Assembly (NCBI GenBank): GCA_022453515.1
Contig: JAJNNY010000021.1
Location: forward strand, 124,001-188,000
Direction: 5' to 3'
Length of the DNA: 64,000 nt
DNA from: Astrocystis sublimbata
Lineage: Eukaryota > Ascomycota > Sordariomycetes > Xylariales > Xylariaceae
Under the pieces are notes generated by a model. That model was given only the letters and a program-made list of their open reading frames with translations, searched no databases and had not been told where the DNA came from. The translations under genes and the position numbers were made by a program. Shown here in pieces: positions 46,285 through 58,823 of the stretch (the stretch's first letter is position 1; each line of letters starts with the position of its first letter).

Positions 46285-48511
46285 ATGTGTGGCAACATCC
46301 GCCGTCTGGCGCTCATTGTTGAGTCCAATTCGGGCCATCGACTCGGCCACATTGCCCCGGCTTACTCCAAGTATATTCCTGGGCGACTTCCTGTCGCTCG
46401 TGTGCTCCCTCGGTCCCTGACCATGGGACAGAAGCGCAAGAAATCCAGCATGGCACTCATGCCCCCCAACAACCAGATGGACGGCGGCCTCACCAGCGCA
46501 CTGATGGCCGACGGTCCCAGGAGGTCCGGACGCCTCGTAGACAAGGGAGACCAACGCCCACGCTCGCAACCTAAGGGGGACGTCGTGGCTCCCGTGAAGT
46601 CCCGGACCCCCAAATCAAAATCGAAACCTGCCATGGCATCCACCGACGAAAACGTCGACGTGGCACTCAATAAGCTGCAGGAGATGGAAGACCAACTGCG
46701 GAACGAGGTCAAGAGGCAAAAGAAGGTGGTGCAGGAAAGCGAGGTCAAGGCAACCGAGATTGACGAAGAGCATGCCGCCCTCATGCAACGTAATATCAAG
46801 GCCGACCCTGACGTCCTAGCCCCCGGAAACCTGTCGGCTTTAACCAAAGGTCTAAAGCCAGGTGTATCGGCACCATATGGCGTGGAAGAAGATGGAAAAT
46901 CTGGAGATAGAGAAGATGCAGACGAGGCACTGGAAAAAGAAGACATCAACGCGGTCAAGCTCGAAGGGGCCCGTCCGCCCCCGGTCAACAGTGACTATCT
47001 GCCACTACCATGGAAAGGCAGACTAGGCTATGTGAATGATACTTAACACCATGGCCAAGTCGCCGCAGACTCAGAAGTTATTGTTACTAACCTCTTCACA
47101 GGCCTGCTTGAACACCTACCTCCGGAACTGCAACCCCCCTGTCTTCTGTTCCAGGACATGTCGGATGTCATCCATCGTAGATCATCGCCACCCACTGCAA
47201 GATCCATCACAACCAGAACACGCGACCAAGAACCGACCAGATAAAGACCAGCCTCCTGACATCGCGCGGGGTCAGAGGTATGTTGAGGCTCTGGGCCTCG
47301 CCAATACTCGCGATCTCGTCAAGATGCTGAGGTGGAATGACAAGTATGGCATCAAGTTTCTGCGCCTGAGCTCCGAGATGTTCCCCTTCGCAAGCCACGA
47401 GTTACATGGTTACAAACTTGCGCCTTTCGCTTCCGAAGCTCTTGCCGAGGCTGGCAAAGTCGCTGCCGAATTGGGGCACCGCTTGACCACACATCCCGGA
47501 CAGGTAAGCACGTCCATTTCTGTGTATATATATATAATATATATATGACGCGCCGGTCTTAACTTTATTCAGTTCACGCAATTGGGATCGCCGAGAAACG
47601 AAGTAGTCAAAAGTGCCGTGCGCGATTTGGAATATCATAACGAGATGCTATCACTACTTCGACTACCCGAACAATTGAACAAAGATGCTGTCATGATCTT
47701 ACACATGGGCGGTGTATTCGGCGACAAAGGCGCTACACTCGACCGCTTCCGAGAGAATTACGACAAACTTTCAAACGGTATCAAAGCCCGACTGGTATTA
47801 GAGAACGACGACGTATCATGGACAGTCCACGACCTTCTGCCCATCTGCGAAGAGCTCAACATCCCCATGGTCCTGGACTTCCACCACCACAACATCATGT
47901 TTGATAAGGACAAGATTCGGGAAGGAACGAAAGACATTATGGATCTTTACCCGCGCATCAAAGCAACGTGGGAACGGAAAGGCATCACGCAGAAAATGCA
48001 CTACAGCGAGCCGTGCTCGGAAGCCGTGACGGGACGGCAGCGCCGGAAACACCGGCCCCGCGTCATGACGCTCCCCCCTTGCGCCGACACGATGGATCTC
48101 ATGATTGAGGCCAAGGATAAGGAGCAGGCCGTGTTCGACCTGATGCGCAATTTTCGGCTGCCGGGCTGGGACTCGTTCAACGATGTCGTCCCTTACGAGC
48201 GCGAGGACGAGAATAGGCCAGCGCCCAAAGCACCGAAGAAGAAGGCCACGGCGCGCAAGAGGAAAGCCAAGGACGACGCTGATGCGGCAGATGAAGCCCC
48301 GGTCGAGGAGCCTCCTGAACCCAAACCCAAGCCCGAAGTTCCCGAAGCGGAGCTGGGAATGGGCGGCCCGGAAAATCGCGTCTATTGGCCACTTGGCATG
48401 GAGGAGTATCTGAGGCCGAAGAAGAGAGAGATTAAAAAGAAGCCTGCCGCGAATGGGAAGGGAGGAAGCGCGAACGGCAAGGCCGAGGATGATGAGGCTG
48501 ATGAAGATTGA
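46285..48511 (+). CDS. UVE1: UV-damage DNA endonuclease
   Basis: Three exons, 46285 (or 46423)-47031, 47102-47503 and 47573-48511, introns 70 and 69 nt. From ATG 46423 (ACCATGG, strong context) the protein has 649 aa; from ATG 46285 it gains 46 Arg-rich residues that could target mitochondria. The N-terminal third is basic and disordered with a coiled coil (NKLQEMEDQLRNEVKRQKK). The TIM-barrel nuclease follows from RLGYACLNTYLR, through FLRLSSEMFPF, LTTHPGQF, ILHMGG, LENDDVSW, LDFHHHN and HYSEPC, whose His, Glu and Asp residues bind the metal ions. The enzyme nicks DNA 5' of UV photoproducts, starting alternative excision repair. The Lys/Glu/Pro-rich C-terminal tail is probably nuclear-targeting. 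All barrel motifs are intact. Confidence 0.95.
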
Positions 48512-50969
48512 GACCGATACCCTGTATGATCTAGTTGTTGCTTCAAATATGTATACACTACTACTGTTATGGTGTGTTGGATTACCAAGCTGCGATGGTT
48601 GGTTGGTGGAGTAGAAGGGGTACCATACACAGATCTTCTGATATGTACTTTATTATAGGCTTTACAAAGCGTGCAGCATAGACAAAATTATCACCTTGAA
48701 TAACATACCTACCTATCTTGCCCACTTTAACGACATCGGTGATCTATTCGGCGGGCTCCCGCTCTCATGCATGCGAGCGAAGCCTCGCTCCATTCATGTA
48801 AGAAGTAACAAGCTGGATATAGCCATTCTCGATTAGGTTTCGTGATGCGTGAAGGTGTGATCTTCTGATAATCGATCGCTTCATCTCTGATTAGGTGCAC
48901 TGAAGGCCAAGGCTGGCCATGTAGATAGATACCCTGTGAGTGGCTAGACCCGCCTATGTAGGCATCATGAGGTCATTTTGCAACCCTGCAATTGGGGGGG
49001 GGTAGGTTAAGTAGGTAGGTAAGAGTTCGTCGCGTCGCATATTGCTTACCACCACACCAGTAGCAGTTCATCGCTGAGATTGCACAGTAAAATAAGTATC
49101 TGCAATAGTGGCTTACATCCATCTCTCTATCTATGCAGCTGAGCGTTTGCGGAATAGTTCGTGCCCAGATGGTCGAGCACGCATCCCATTTGGCTTTGTC
49201 TTGATTTGTCTTGTCCAGCTTCATCTTACAGTACCTGAATAGGACGACGGGCTGCTAGGTGAGATGCAAGACAATGGCATGTTCGCGGAACTAATAGACG
49301 GCTAGCTCAATGATGTCAGCACCGGGTAGCCAACCCCAAGGCCCAACCCCGACCCCATGGGGATGTGTGCCACTAGGAAGTCATTGTCATGATGCAGGGA
49401 ACTTGTGCGGATTTCGTCCACTAAGACTACAACCATGCCCCATTCATTCTAATGCGGACGGTTGCACGCGAGGTGGCCGAAAGAAAATGTGATATCGAAT
49501 GTTCTGCCCGTCCCGTTGACGCTCGCTTTCTTACTGGGCGTCCGTCCCTTGGCCAGTGACATCACTTGGACCCTGGCATGACTTTCCCCACGATCACTGG
49601 TCTTGGCGCATGGTGTGGGAGGAGAGTGAGCATGTGTGGCTGGCGAGGTGAGAAGGGTGGGCTGAAAAGAGAGGGCATCGTCACCGGATGATAAAATGGG
49701 CTTTTTTTGGCTTTCCTTCTATGTGTTAATAGTAACGGTACCGTTCCGCTCGAGGAGATAGACGTCTGTCTGTCTTGGAAATACCCTTAGTCACATGGCA
49801 GGGTGGCAGGGTCTTTTGCTCCGGCGCTTTCTAGTTCGAGGAGATAGGTCATGTAGACATAAAGGGAAGCTGGCGGTGTGTCTCGGTCTGTCGCAACTCG
49901 GTGGGTGGTAGTGGGTGGTACATACCGAGGGCTTCGATCAAAAGAAACGAGGCTTTATTTCCTGGACTCCAAGAACAAAATCGTGTCTAGACTGCGATCG
50001 AACGTTGGTCGCCTGCATCCAGAAGCGATCATCGATAGCCGAAGGTGTGAGCTTCATGCGTCCAGCACATGCAATTTACCCAGGTAGGTGATAGACGAGC
50101 TTGAGCTCTACAAAAGCAACATGCATGTCGACGACGAGGACGTGGTGATGGATGGGTTCATGCTATACCCCCCTCCTTTAATCTACCCGTACGACGTAGC
50201 CATGCAAGATAGGGCCACATGACCGCGATGGAAGCGCCCTAATCGCCGTCTGTTGCGGCGTGCTGGGTTGGGTATGGCGATGGCGTCGTGGTGGCGCCGC
50301 TGCTCGGGCGGAGCTAGGTAGAATCCAGCGCCCATTTTCCCTCCTTATCGTCATTCCACGGGGTGTGCGCGGGGTTAGCCTGTTGGGTGGCAGGGGTGGC
50401 AGGGGTGGCAGGGGAAGCTTGGGGGAAGCAGGGGTAGAGTCAGTCACTAAAGAATCTTCCCCGCAGTCACTGCCCGTGGAGACGGGCTCGACGGGCTCGA
50501 GGACGGGGGCAGCATGGTGCGACCATGGAATGTACATACTTGCAGCCCGCGTTATCGGGAGCTCCCTCAGGGTATCCCAGCTTGATAAGTACACGCTGTA
50601 CGCCAGAGCCTGCAGTCATAGCTACAAGTCACCACCGCCAGCCACCTTCTATTCTTAGTCAACCTCATCCAATTACCCAAACCTGCATCACTCCTCCTGT
50701 TTTATCGCTCACAGCACCAGTTCTATATCAGGAACATCACATCACATATTCACAACATTAGGTACACTGCCGAGTCGCGCTTGATCGCTGCTACGTGCCC
50801 ACCATCCTCTACCTTACATTTACCTATCATCCTCTTCTCTGGTCCAACCACTGAATTTGGCCTCCCCTCATACAACCACTGGCCTCCCTTTTTCGGGTTC
50901 CTTTGACCAAGTTTCATCTCTGCGCGCTGTCCGCCCACGAACTCTGTCCACCAGACATCAACCTTCAAA
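48512..50969. other. 2.5-kb gene-poor region
   Basis: No supported gene. TAGG-rich patches occur near 48993-49022. A G-run cluster lies at 50385-50434 on the plus strand. The last 400 bp are pyrimidine-rich and probably the promoter and leader of the inhibitor-2 gene. Confidence 0.5.
50385..50434 (+). repeat. G-rich imperfect tandem repeat, possible G-quadruplex
   Basis: Six runs of three or more G fall within 50 bp, built from GGGGTGGCA units. The spacing between runs is 3-6 nt, suited to four-stranded DNA. No gene overlaps it; it lies about 540 bp before the inhibitor-2 start codon. Confidence 0.6.
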
Positions 50970-51831
50970 ATGGCTACCGTCGAGAGCAGTCCCAAGGCTA
51001 TTCACAGCCCACCTGCGGGCAACCCCCGGCGTCCCAAAGGTACCTAGTCCTCCGTAACCTTCCACAGACCCCTCCCACAAGCGACATACCATGTCGCCCC
51101 AGCAGAACCCCGCAATGCTAACAAGATGCGCATGGCTAGGCATCCTCAAAAACTCATACCAGAAGTCTCCACCCGAGTCACCTATCCAGGAAAAGGACCT
51201 TTCAGAAAAAGAACTCACCATCATCAACACCCAGACCAATGCCGGCCATCGTCGGTCTTCTAGCACCGCCAGCCGACCGGCCGGATCCCGTCGCCGGTCA
51301 TCCCGCACACCCTCGCAGGTCGGCGACAACGAAGATGCGCTCGGCAGCCAGCGTTTGCAGTGGGACGAGGCGAACCTGTACCTGACGGAACAGGAGCGCA
51401 CGTCAACAATGAAGATCACCGAACCCAAAACCCCATACGCGAAGCACTACGACCCAGCCGAAGACTCGGACGACGAGATGGCGGACGGCGAGCAGATCCC
51501 GGGGTTCTCACTAGGCGAGCCCGAAGAGGAAGTCCCTCAGAACGAGTTCGGCGCTGGGAAAGGAAGAAAACCGAGCAAGGTGCATGTTAACGACGACGAT
51601 GCGACGCCGCACCACGACGCCGAAAATGAGTTCCTCGGCATGACACCCGAGGAAAGGGAAAAACACCGCAAGTTCGAGCAGCTGAGGAAGAAGCACTACG
51701 AGATGTCTAGCGTGGCGAAATTCCTGGGACATCCGGAGGATCTGGAGGCGCTTGAAGAGGACGGCGACAGCGCGCCGCCGCCGGTGCCGCTTATTGACGG
51801 AACGAAGGTCAAGGCTGACGAGCTGTCGTAA
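50970..51831 (+). CDS. GLC8: protein phosphatase inhibitor-2 homologue (PP1 regulator)
   Basis: Two exons, 50970-51039 and 51140-51831 (253 aa; intron 100 nt, branch GCTAAC). Splicing creates KGILKNS (23-29), the first PP1-binding motif of inhibitor-2. A Ser/Arg-rich stretch follows (AGHRRSSSTASRP), then LQWDEANLYLTEQER and the EPKTPYAKHY block, whose Thr121 corresponds to the GSK3/Pho85-type phosphorylation site. The final helix is RKHYEMSSVAKFLG with an acidic tail. Inhibitor-2 binds and modulates the catalytic PP1 subunit in nucleus and cytoplasm. The protein is otherwise disordered, as in the family. Confidence 0.95.
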
Positions 51832-52578
51832 GAGAGAAGCGGCTCTCAGCATGATAGGCCTTTGAGCCTGCGTTGAAGGATTAAAGGTTGGGATCACGAT
51901 GCATGCGAAGGGAATGAAATGAATGTCGAACGAGTCAAACGAAGTTCTCATTCTCGGTCGAACGTTGGGATGGATCACGACGGGAGCGAAAGGGACACGG
52001 TGGAGCCTGCATCATATGTCAATCAGCTCTCGCCTCACTTTTAATCCTTCAATGGACCCATGGTACGATTGACGGACAACTAATGGGAAATGTAAACAAC
52101 AGCGGTGCGCTACACATGCTTGAGCTTAGTGGGATCGAAACCTGCAGGCCTTCGGAGTGCGACGGAGAGGAATGTCACAGTACCCTCGTTCACGGCTCCT
52201 CAAGAGGGGAGTCTTCTTATCATTTGTACACTAGTTCATCTGCCCAGGAACTTCTAGCTACTACGAGTTCACATGGCCGCAAAAATAATGGCTGCAAACG
52301 TAATCATCTTTGCGAAACCATTGCACGCAGTGCTCCATGCCTAACCAAACACTGCGCTTGAGCAACCGTCACTTATGATCGGACATGCATTCCTTGGTCA
52401 TCCAATACGCCCTTCACGGTTTGTAAGATGTATCCAGTACTACTCTGTATATCAAACTCGAAGATCTTCCCGGACACCTGCATCCTGTCGTCTTTCTTTC
52501 CGTTCCGTTACCATGCTGTGTAAAATTGTGTTCGCTCGTAATACTCAAAAAAATCTCATAAGTCTCGCATCGCATTCA
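51832..52578. other. convergent intergenic region
   Basis: It lies between the 3' ends of the inhibitor-2 (plus) and LCL2 (minus) genes. Nothing recognisable. Confidence 0.6.
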
Positions 52579-53031
52579 TCATAACAGGCCCTTGCGCGCC
52601 AACTCGACCTTGCGCGCGGCCTCGCCGGGCTTGAAGCCGCCGCGGGACACGCAGATGCGGTGGCCCTCGCCCAACTCGAACTTGTCCTCGTTGGCGGGCC
52701 ATGCGCAGGGGCAATGGTGCGGGAAGTGTACGCAGGCTATTTTCGATTCCAAAGGTTAGTATTTGGTTCAGATTTTCGAGAGCATAGGTGTAGGCTTGTA
52801 TGTAGATGGCGCACCTAGGGTATCAGGACACAGGTAGTTCTCGCAATGCAGGCGCTCGAAGTTGGTCTGGTACAGGGAGGAGTCGCTCGGGCCGTTCTGC
52901 GGGCGCTGCTGTTGCTGCTGCTGTTGCGAGCCCCCGCCGCCGAACATCTGGTCGAAGAAGCCGAATTGCGCGTGGGCGAGGGAGGTGAAGAGCGCGAGGA
53001 GGAGGAGGGTGAAAGGGTTGCGGCGATACAT
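52579..53031 (-). CDS. LCL2: LCL2-type ER luminal protein
   Basis: Two exons, 53031-52815 and 52736-52579 (124 aa; intron 78 nt, branch CTAAC). A signal peptide ([21 protein letters not shown]) is followed by [13 protein letters not shown], a run of Gln, and the conserved Cys-rich core: [22 protein letters not shown] and the ending ELARKGLL. This matches fungal LCL2 (long chronological lifespan 2), thought to act in ER-associated degradation. Size and ending are typical. It shares a 511-bp divergent promoter with the bL27m gene. Confidence 0.95.
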
Positions 53032-53542
53032 TTTGGTTTAATTCGCTTTAGTTGTGAGGGCGGTATTGTTCGTCGAGGTCCGAGGTGTGGGTGTGTGTAT
53101 GAGTGCGCTACTCGTTGTTGTCACTCCAGGTATGGTTGTCTGGGTGGAAGATTATGGCCAGGTGTCACCCAGTATGGTATCCAAAAAGTGACGATATGCT
53201 GGCTATAAGCTATCGCTGTTGGTGTTGTAAGCTGCCGAAGGCTTATGGAATTAGGCTGTAAGTCGCACTGCTGGCAGCTTCCAGTGATTAGGTTGGCTCA
53301 GGTGGGCCTTATCGCTATCATCAGCCACGGTAGCGCTACTCGTACAGTATAGTCGTACTGTAGCACCCCTGTCTCGCCTGTCTGCTGCGGCGCTTCCCCA
53401 GAGAGAGAGAGAGAAAGAGATGACTAAGCCGAAATTTTGGTCCCTCCTCAAGCGCCAACCCACTGACCGGCTTCAACTGTCAACTAAGTTGGGTGACGTC
53501 CACGTGTGACTTCCGCCGCAACGAAGATCGCTCCCACACACC
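53032..53542. promoter_or_regulatory. divergent promoter of LCL2 and bL27m genes
   Basis: A 511-bp interval between two start codons. It carries a GA run at 53402-53418. A CACGTG E-box-like hexamer occurs at about 53501-53506, 37 bp before the bL27m ATG. Function is inferred. Confidence 0.4.
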
Positions 53543-54526
53543 ATGCGCGGGGCTCAATTGAGAAGGCCGCTCGCCGCTGCCGCGTCTGGCATCACGAGGC
53601 CGACCACCACACCAACCATACGGCACATCCAGGATGTCTTCGCCCAGTTGAGGATCGGGGTTGGGGCCACCAACGCCGTCGTTGAGGGTCGCAGGCATGC
53701 CTCCGTCAAGTCCCAGGGAGCCTACAGATTGCGAGACTCGAGCACCATACCGAAGAAGCTCGGAGCCAAGAAGACCGGAGGTACGCTTCACCAGCTACAT
53801 TCAGATAGACAGACAGGCTAACCTCCTCCAGACTCGTGGGTGATAACAGGCAACATCATCTACAAGCAGCGCGGCACCGTATGGTACCCCGGCGAGAACG
53901 TCGGCATGGGCCGCGACCACACCATCTTCGCCCTGGCCTCGGGCTACGTGAAGTACTACAGAGATCCCTCGCTGCACCCGAAACGGCAGTACATCGGCGT
54001 CGTCTTCGACAAGAAGGACAAGCTGCCGTACCCCAAGAACGCCATGCGCAAGCGCAAGCTCAACATGATCGCCGCCCCCATCCCCCAACGCGCACCCGAA
54101 CCCGAGCTCTCCGCCTCCGGCATCCCCATGCAGGTCGTGCGCCAGGGAACCGGAAGGAAACCCCACCCGCGTGACGAGAGGATTCTCAAGCTTGTCAAAG
54201 ACAGCTCCTACGCCTACCGAGAGGAGAACTGGCGCCTGGGTACGCTGGTCCGCACGGAGAAGAGGAAGATGGGCTCGCGAAGAGTGGCCATGAAGCACAG
54301 ACGGAGAAAGGCCAAGGCCATCGGCCTCGAGATGAGGGCTATGCGCGAGGACAAGATTGCGAGACGGAAGGAGGCCCTCGATGCCCAGAGAGCGGCCAAG
54401 ATGCGCAAGATGAAGGAGTATCGCGCCCGTCTGGAGGCGAAGAAGGGCGGCGCGGCTGCTCCTGGTGGGGGCGCGGCGCCGACCTCGGCACCGGCCCCAG
54501 AGTCAAAGCCCCCTACTGAGACGTAA
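53543..54526 (+). CDS. MRP7: mitochondrial large-subunit ribosomal protein bL27m
   Basis: Two exons, 53543-53780 and 53832-54526 (310 aa; intron 51 nt). The first 50 residues are rich in Arg, Ala and Thr with no acidic cluster, fitting a mitochondrial presequence. The bL27 core starts at [14 protein letters not shown] and [10 protein letters not shown], and splicing joins it to [15 protein letters not shown], then [20 protein letters not shown]. The long Lys/Arg/Glu-rich C-terminal extension is typical of fungal bL27m, which sits near the peptidyl-transferase centre and tRNA path of the mitoribosome. Yeast's counterpart is Mrp7. Confidence 0.95.
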
Positions 54527-56994
54527 GGGTTGGGAGACAGGATAGGATGACCTCGTGCTGAGGCTAGGGAGAGGCAACGGTGCGCATATTCAGAGTGGAT
54601 ATAGTCGCTCATGTTGACGTTACTGATATATGACTCGTCACTCCCTGTGAGACCTCCTTTACATATGAGCAGCTAGACAAACTGGGCGTTACGATACCAG
54701 GATGTCCGGCTTCTGGCGCCCACGTATGCGAAGCTAAAGCCAAGGCCAGGCGAGAATGGAACGCGCAGACTCGATGTATTACTACTTATATCAACATCCA
54801 CATGTTTGACATACTGTGGGAATCTACGTTCCCAACGTGACGTGCATTCCCATACCTACGCATCCATCTGGGCTACTTAGTTTTTGCGCACCAAGCATCA
54901 AGGCATGTCCTGAAGAGAACCTGGCATATGCTCGCGTCAGTGATGAAATGTACACATGAGATAAACACCCCCCTTTCTATATCTTTCTCATAGAAAAGCT
55001 TCGTTCCAATGTGGAAGAATATTCGATAGAGGTTGGGCTGCACATGTAACATCTATGATCATCATAGAAGAAAACACCAGCTACCTAGGTAGGTACACTT
55101 CCATGGCATTGCGGATGGGAATTCTATTCCTCTATTCCTGCTCACATGCTATCATGGGTGCGACAGAAGCATGCCTCCGTGATCTGCCTTGCCAGCTCGT
55201 ATGGGGACACGATGATCATTGCGGCGCGTCTCCTACTATGCCATGAACTCAGACTTGAATAGAGGTCCTGGATGGCGGCGGCTCTGCGTCTTCGACTCCC
55301 CATTCCTGTGATAGGTTCCTTGAATTGTGAGTTAAATCTGTTGCTTTAGCATGAATGAGAACGAAAAGGGGAGAGGTAGCTAGTTTGTCGAGCGAGTGGT
55401 GTTCACCACCATTGTGGGATCTTGGTGAGGATGAAGTAGCCGTGTGCAGTGAGGTCATTTCTGACTGACCACAGATGTTACAGAAACACATTTCCTTAAC
55501 TTTCTTTCTCTCTCTTCCCCCTCCCATCCCATCCCCATCGTGTGCGGACAGTGATACGTAGTCTATTGTGGACGCACTACTACGTGGGAAGGCTAAACTG
55601 GCCACATCAAAACACTGAAGCCTACAAAACGACCGTATGGCCAACCAGAGATTGGGTTTTAGGGGAGGGCCAGTAAGGGAGTGTAACACCATGCATATAT
55701 TTGAGTAAGTATGTGTGCGGGCAATACGACAAAAAGTTTCCCACCGTACTGCCTCTCTCTCCCCTAAAACCCAATCAATCTTTGTTCCTCATGCTGGTGC
55801 GGTTTTTTATATAGCGATGCCTTTGAGATCAGCTTAATTAGAAGATCAGAATCTTCATTTGCCCGGTCAAGGGCGACGATATAGACACCTCAAAGATACA
55901 GTGGAATTTTCGCTACACTTCTCGAGTACTTTGAATGACTTCATTTGGGCCTAGATTGTTGAATACCTAGGTAGTCAGTATGTGGCAGACCTAAGCTAGG
56001 ATATCAGCACGCGAATATAGCAGCCTCTCGTAAGTCGCTATTGCTGTGGTCTTATGTCATACTTGATCCATGTGTTCTGCAAGCCGTTGGATGGATGTAT
56101 GCAGGCAACGATCCGAAGATGAGCATGTCGAGGAGGACGACGATAACGGGGACAATGCGGACCACGTGGACGCGTGGGTCTCACTAATGATCCGGAACGG
56201 CTGGGGAGGCACCAACATGTTCGTTGAGATTGATACCATGAAGATGGGCATCGAAAAGTGGGTTCGGTAGTGGTAATGGTTTTAACGTTGTATAGACGTT
56301 TCGAAGATCCACCACGAAGCAGCAAGGTACCGTTAAGGTAGTCTTCGTACAACAGTATGTCCCACTGTTCAAAGCCTATACCTTTGCCGACGTACCAATG
56401 TTAACTGGAACAGACTAATCAAAGAACTTGTAATTGATCATTCGACGATTGAGAATCTGATTACCGATCAAACAAGGGCCTAGCACTTGGGTTGTCAATA
56501 ACTCGGTTTGGTGCCCGAATGACTGATGATATATCTATCGTATGGGCTTTCGCGGCCAACCATCACTTTTCCTTGCTGCATGTGCATCCGGGCGTCTGGC
56601 GTTGCTCAATTTATGGGTTTTCTACCGATAATTGATGATCTGACTACTAAGGTTGAGTCCACAAAGGATCTGGATCTGTGAGTTACCGTCGTGTTGCTTT
56701 CCAGCTTCTTCGCTCTATCGACAGTTCAAAAATCCCATTGCAGTAGATGAAATCCAAAGCCAAACACAACTACGCACGGGTATGCGCAGTGCTTACGTTG
56801 TAGACGAAATAATCTTCCTTCCAAGGACTGCAACACTTTGATGAGCAAGTGCCAACAAGACACAATTATCATCAAGCAACTAAACATGCAGAATGCCTTC
56901 ATACTCTGATGTGTATGCCACACTATGCCCCTGAGTGTCTCTCGTTGACAACACATCTCATGATAGAATCGTTCACTGCATCCAATCGTCATAC
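54527..56994. other. gene-poor region with hairpin element
   Basis: No supported gene. It contains TACCTAGGTA at 55082-55091 and 55964-55973 and an 18-bp inverted repeat pair (55650-55667, 55759-55776). A 66-codon frame at 56070-56270 (ending MKMGIEKWVR) looks mildly protein-like but cannot be extended to a gene. Confidence 0.5.
55650..55776. repeat. inverted-repeat element (possible MITE or hairpin)
   Basis: GATTGGGTTTTAGGGGAG at 55650-55667 is matched exactly, as its reverse complement, at 55759-55776. The arms are 18 bp with a 91-nt interior whose first 10-15 bp on each side are still partly complementary. The total length of 127 bp suits a miniature inverted-repeat element. I found no clear target-site duplication. 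Confidence 0.6.
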
Positions 56995-58823
56995 TTACAG
57001 TAGATCCAAGTCGATTTCTGCCTTTCGCCTCCTTACCAAGATAGTTGTCTTGGGGTCAACTCGCAAATCGAACCCTAGCTCGATCACTCTTGGCACAAAG
57101 CCTTCATGGGCCTTGATGTCATACTTGAGGAGCAAATGCATGAGAGCAATCTTGAGCTCGTTTGCTGCAAAGAATCGCCCTGGACAGGCGTGAAGACCGT
57201 GACCAAAGCCGAGGGATTCGGTACTAGTTGCGACAAGATGTGCTTGATTTGACTTGTCCGGTGTCTCGCGTAGACGCATAAATCGGGCCCCATCAAACTC
57301 CTCAGGGTTCTCGTACACGTCAGCATCAAGACGCCTGGTGGAGCGGACAGCACATTTGGTGCCCTTGGGAATGACCGTCCCATCTGAAAGCGTTACGTCT
57401 GCAAGAGCCAAACGGTGCATAGTTGCTGCAACGAAGTTGCTTGTGGTTAGCGGAGTAAAGCCAGAAAATGATTACGCCAGCTCAGGTACTTACTCATTTT
57501 GATTGGTTTCAACCTCTGAGTCTCTTTCAGCACACTGTCCATCAACTTGAGGTTATAGAGCGCGGCCTTTGTCATGCCTTCATTTTGCAACACTTCGATA
57601 ATCTCCCTCCGTAGATCACTGATGAGCTCGGGTCGCTGCACCAAGTTTTGCAGGGTTTGATTAAGAAGATCGGAGGTAGTATGAATAGCCGCCATGGAAA
57701 GGCCGATCTGGTAGACGGCAGGGTCGTACGGGTCATTTTTAGACTCTTGCTCGGCCCATTCAATCGCGTCATTTGGCCGAGGGATTGGGCGGCCTTCCTT
57801 GGCAGCAGCAATCTTCTCTGCTCTCCTTCTATCAATAACCTCTTGAATGATGACGCGAGCTTCACTGATTAGTCTGCGCACTAGACGGCATTCAGGCAGG
57901 AACCAATGTATAAACGGCCTTGTGAGCTTCGGGAACAAGCGGAGTTTCTTGGCCGCATGCATAGAATTGACAGCATACTGAGAGGTAACCTCTAACCAGA
58001 CTTTGTTTCGGCAAAGCTCATCACCGAGAAATATGCGCGATGATAAACTCGAGACATATCTGACGCTTGTCTGCAAGGTATTTATCTCTCTCCATTCTGA
58101 AGCGAACAAGATGGATTAGTGAGTCGAGCATACTAATATGATCAAATTTCTGTGTCTTACCCGGAGATTCACCGATTAGGTTGTGCAAAGCAAAGCTGGC
58201 TTCCAACGATACAGGCTTTGTCACCTTGACTACAGAGATTGATCAGCCCACCCAGGTCACTGGCACGATCGAAACTCAATGGGGCTTACTTAGATATTTC
58301 GTCAATTGGTTTCTAGTAACCTTGAGCATCATACCAGCCGCTTTTGAGGCATTAAAGGGTTCAAAGCCTGGAAGCCTGCCGTGAAAGTCCTGGAAGCAAA
58401 ATGAGTGATTACTTTCCCAGTAGCAGAGTAATATGATCGTACATCTTCAGACGTTGCAGAGAAGCTGAGGTTCGGCTCATTCCGAATCTCCTGGGCAAGG
58501 TGATTGGGTGGCAGAACAATCAGGTTGCCCGTATCAGTTGCGATACGAACGGGTGTGTCGCCAAACTTTTCCGTCGCTGTCCTCAGCAGTGCAGCACCTC
58601 TGCCCATGAAGTCTATCTTGGCCAGGGCATTACCCATGTCAAATCGACCGGGTGCATTGAGGAAAGGAGGCAGCTTCTGTAGCCTATGACTCCAGGCTGA
58701 GTAGGCTAGGACAGCAGCGAGTATGGTCAGGGCGTATGGTAGAGGTTGCGAAACAATGTGTGGGATGGTGTCGGCATCCATCCACGACCAATTGGTCGCC
58801 GGTGAGGGTTGCGCATACGCCAT
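56995..58823 (-). CDS. cytochrome P450 monooxygenase (gibberellin/indole-diterpene type)
   Basis: Five exons: 58823-58443, 58389-58290, 58229-58161, 58096-57494 and 57425-56995 (527 aa; introns 53, 60, 64 and 68 nt). An N-terminal hydrophobic anchor (about residues 29-44, ALTILAAVLAYSAW) precedes the catalytic domain. The I-helix reads AAIHTTS instead of the classical AGxDT, ExxR is ETQR in VLKETQRLKP, and the heme loop is FGHGLHACPG with Cys465. This set (AIHTTS, HACPGRFFA) is typical of fungal P450s such as those acting on ent-kaurene/gibberellin or indole-diterpene intermediates. No terpene synthase or other cluster partner is next to it, so the substrate stays unknown. Confidence 0.93.
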
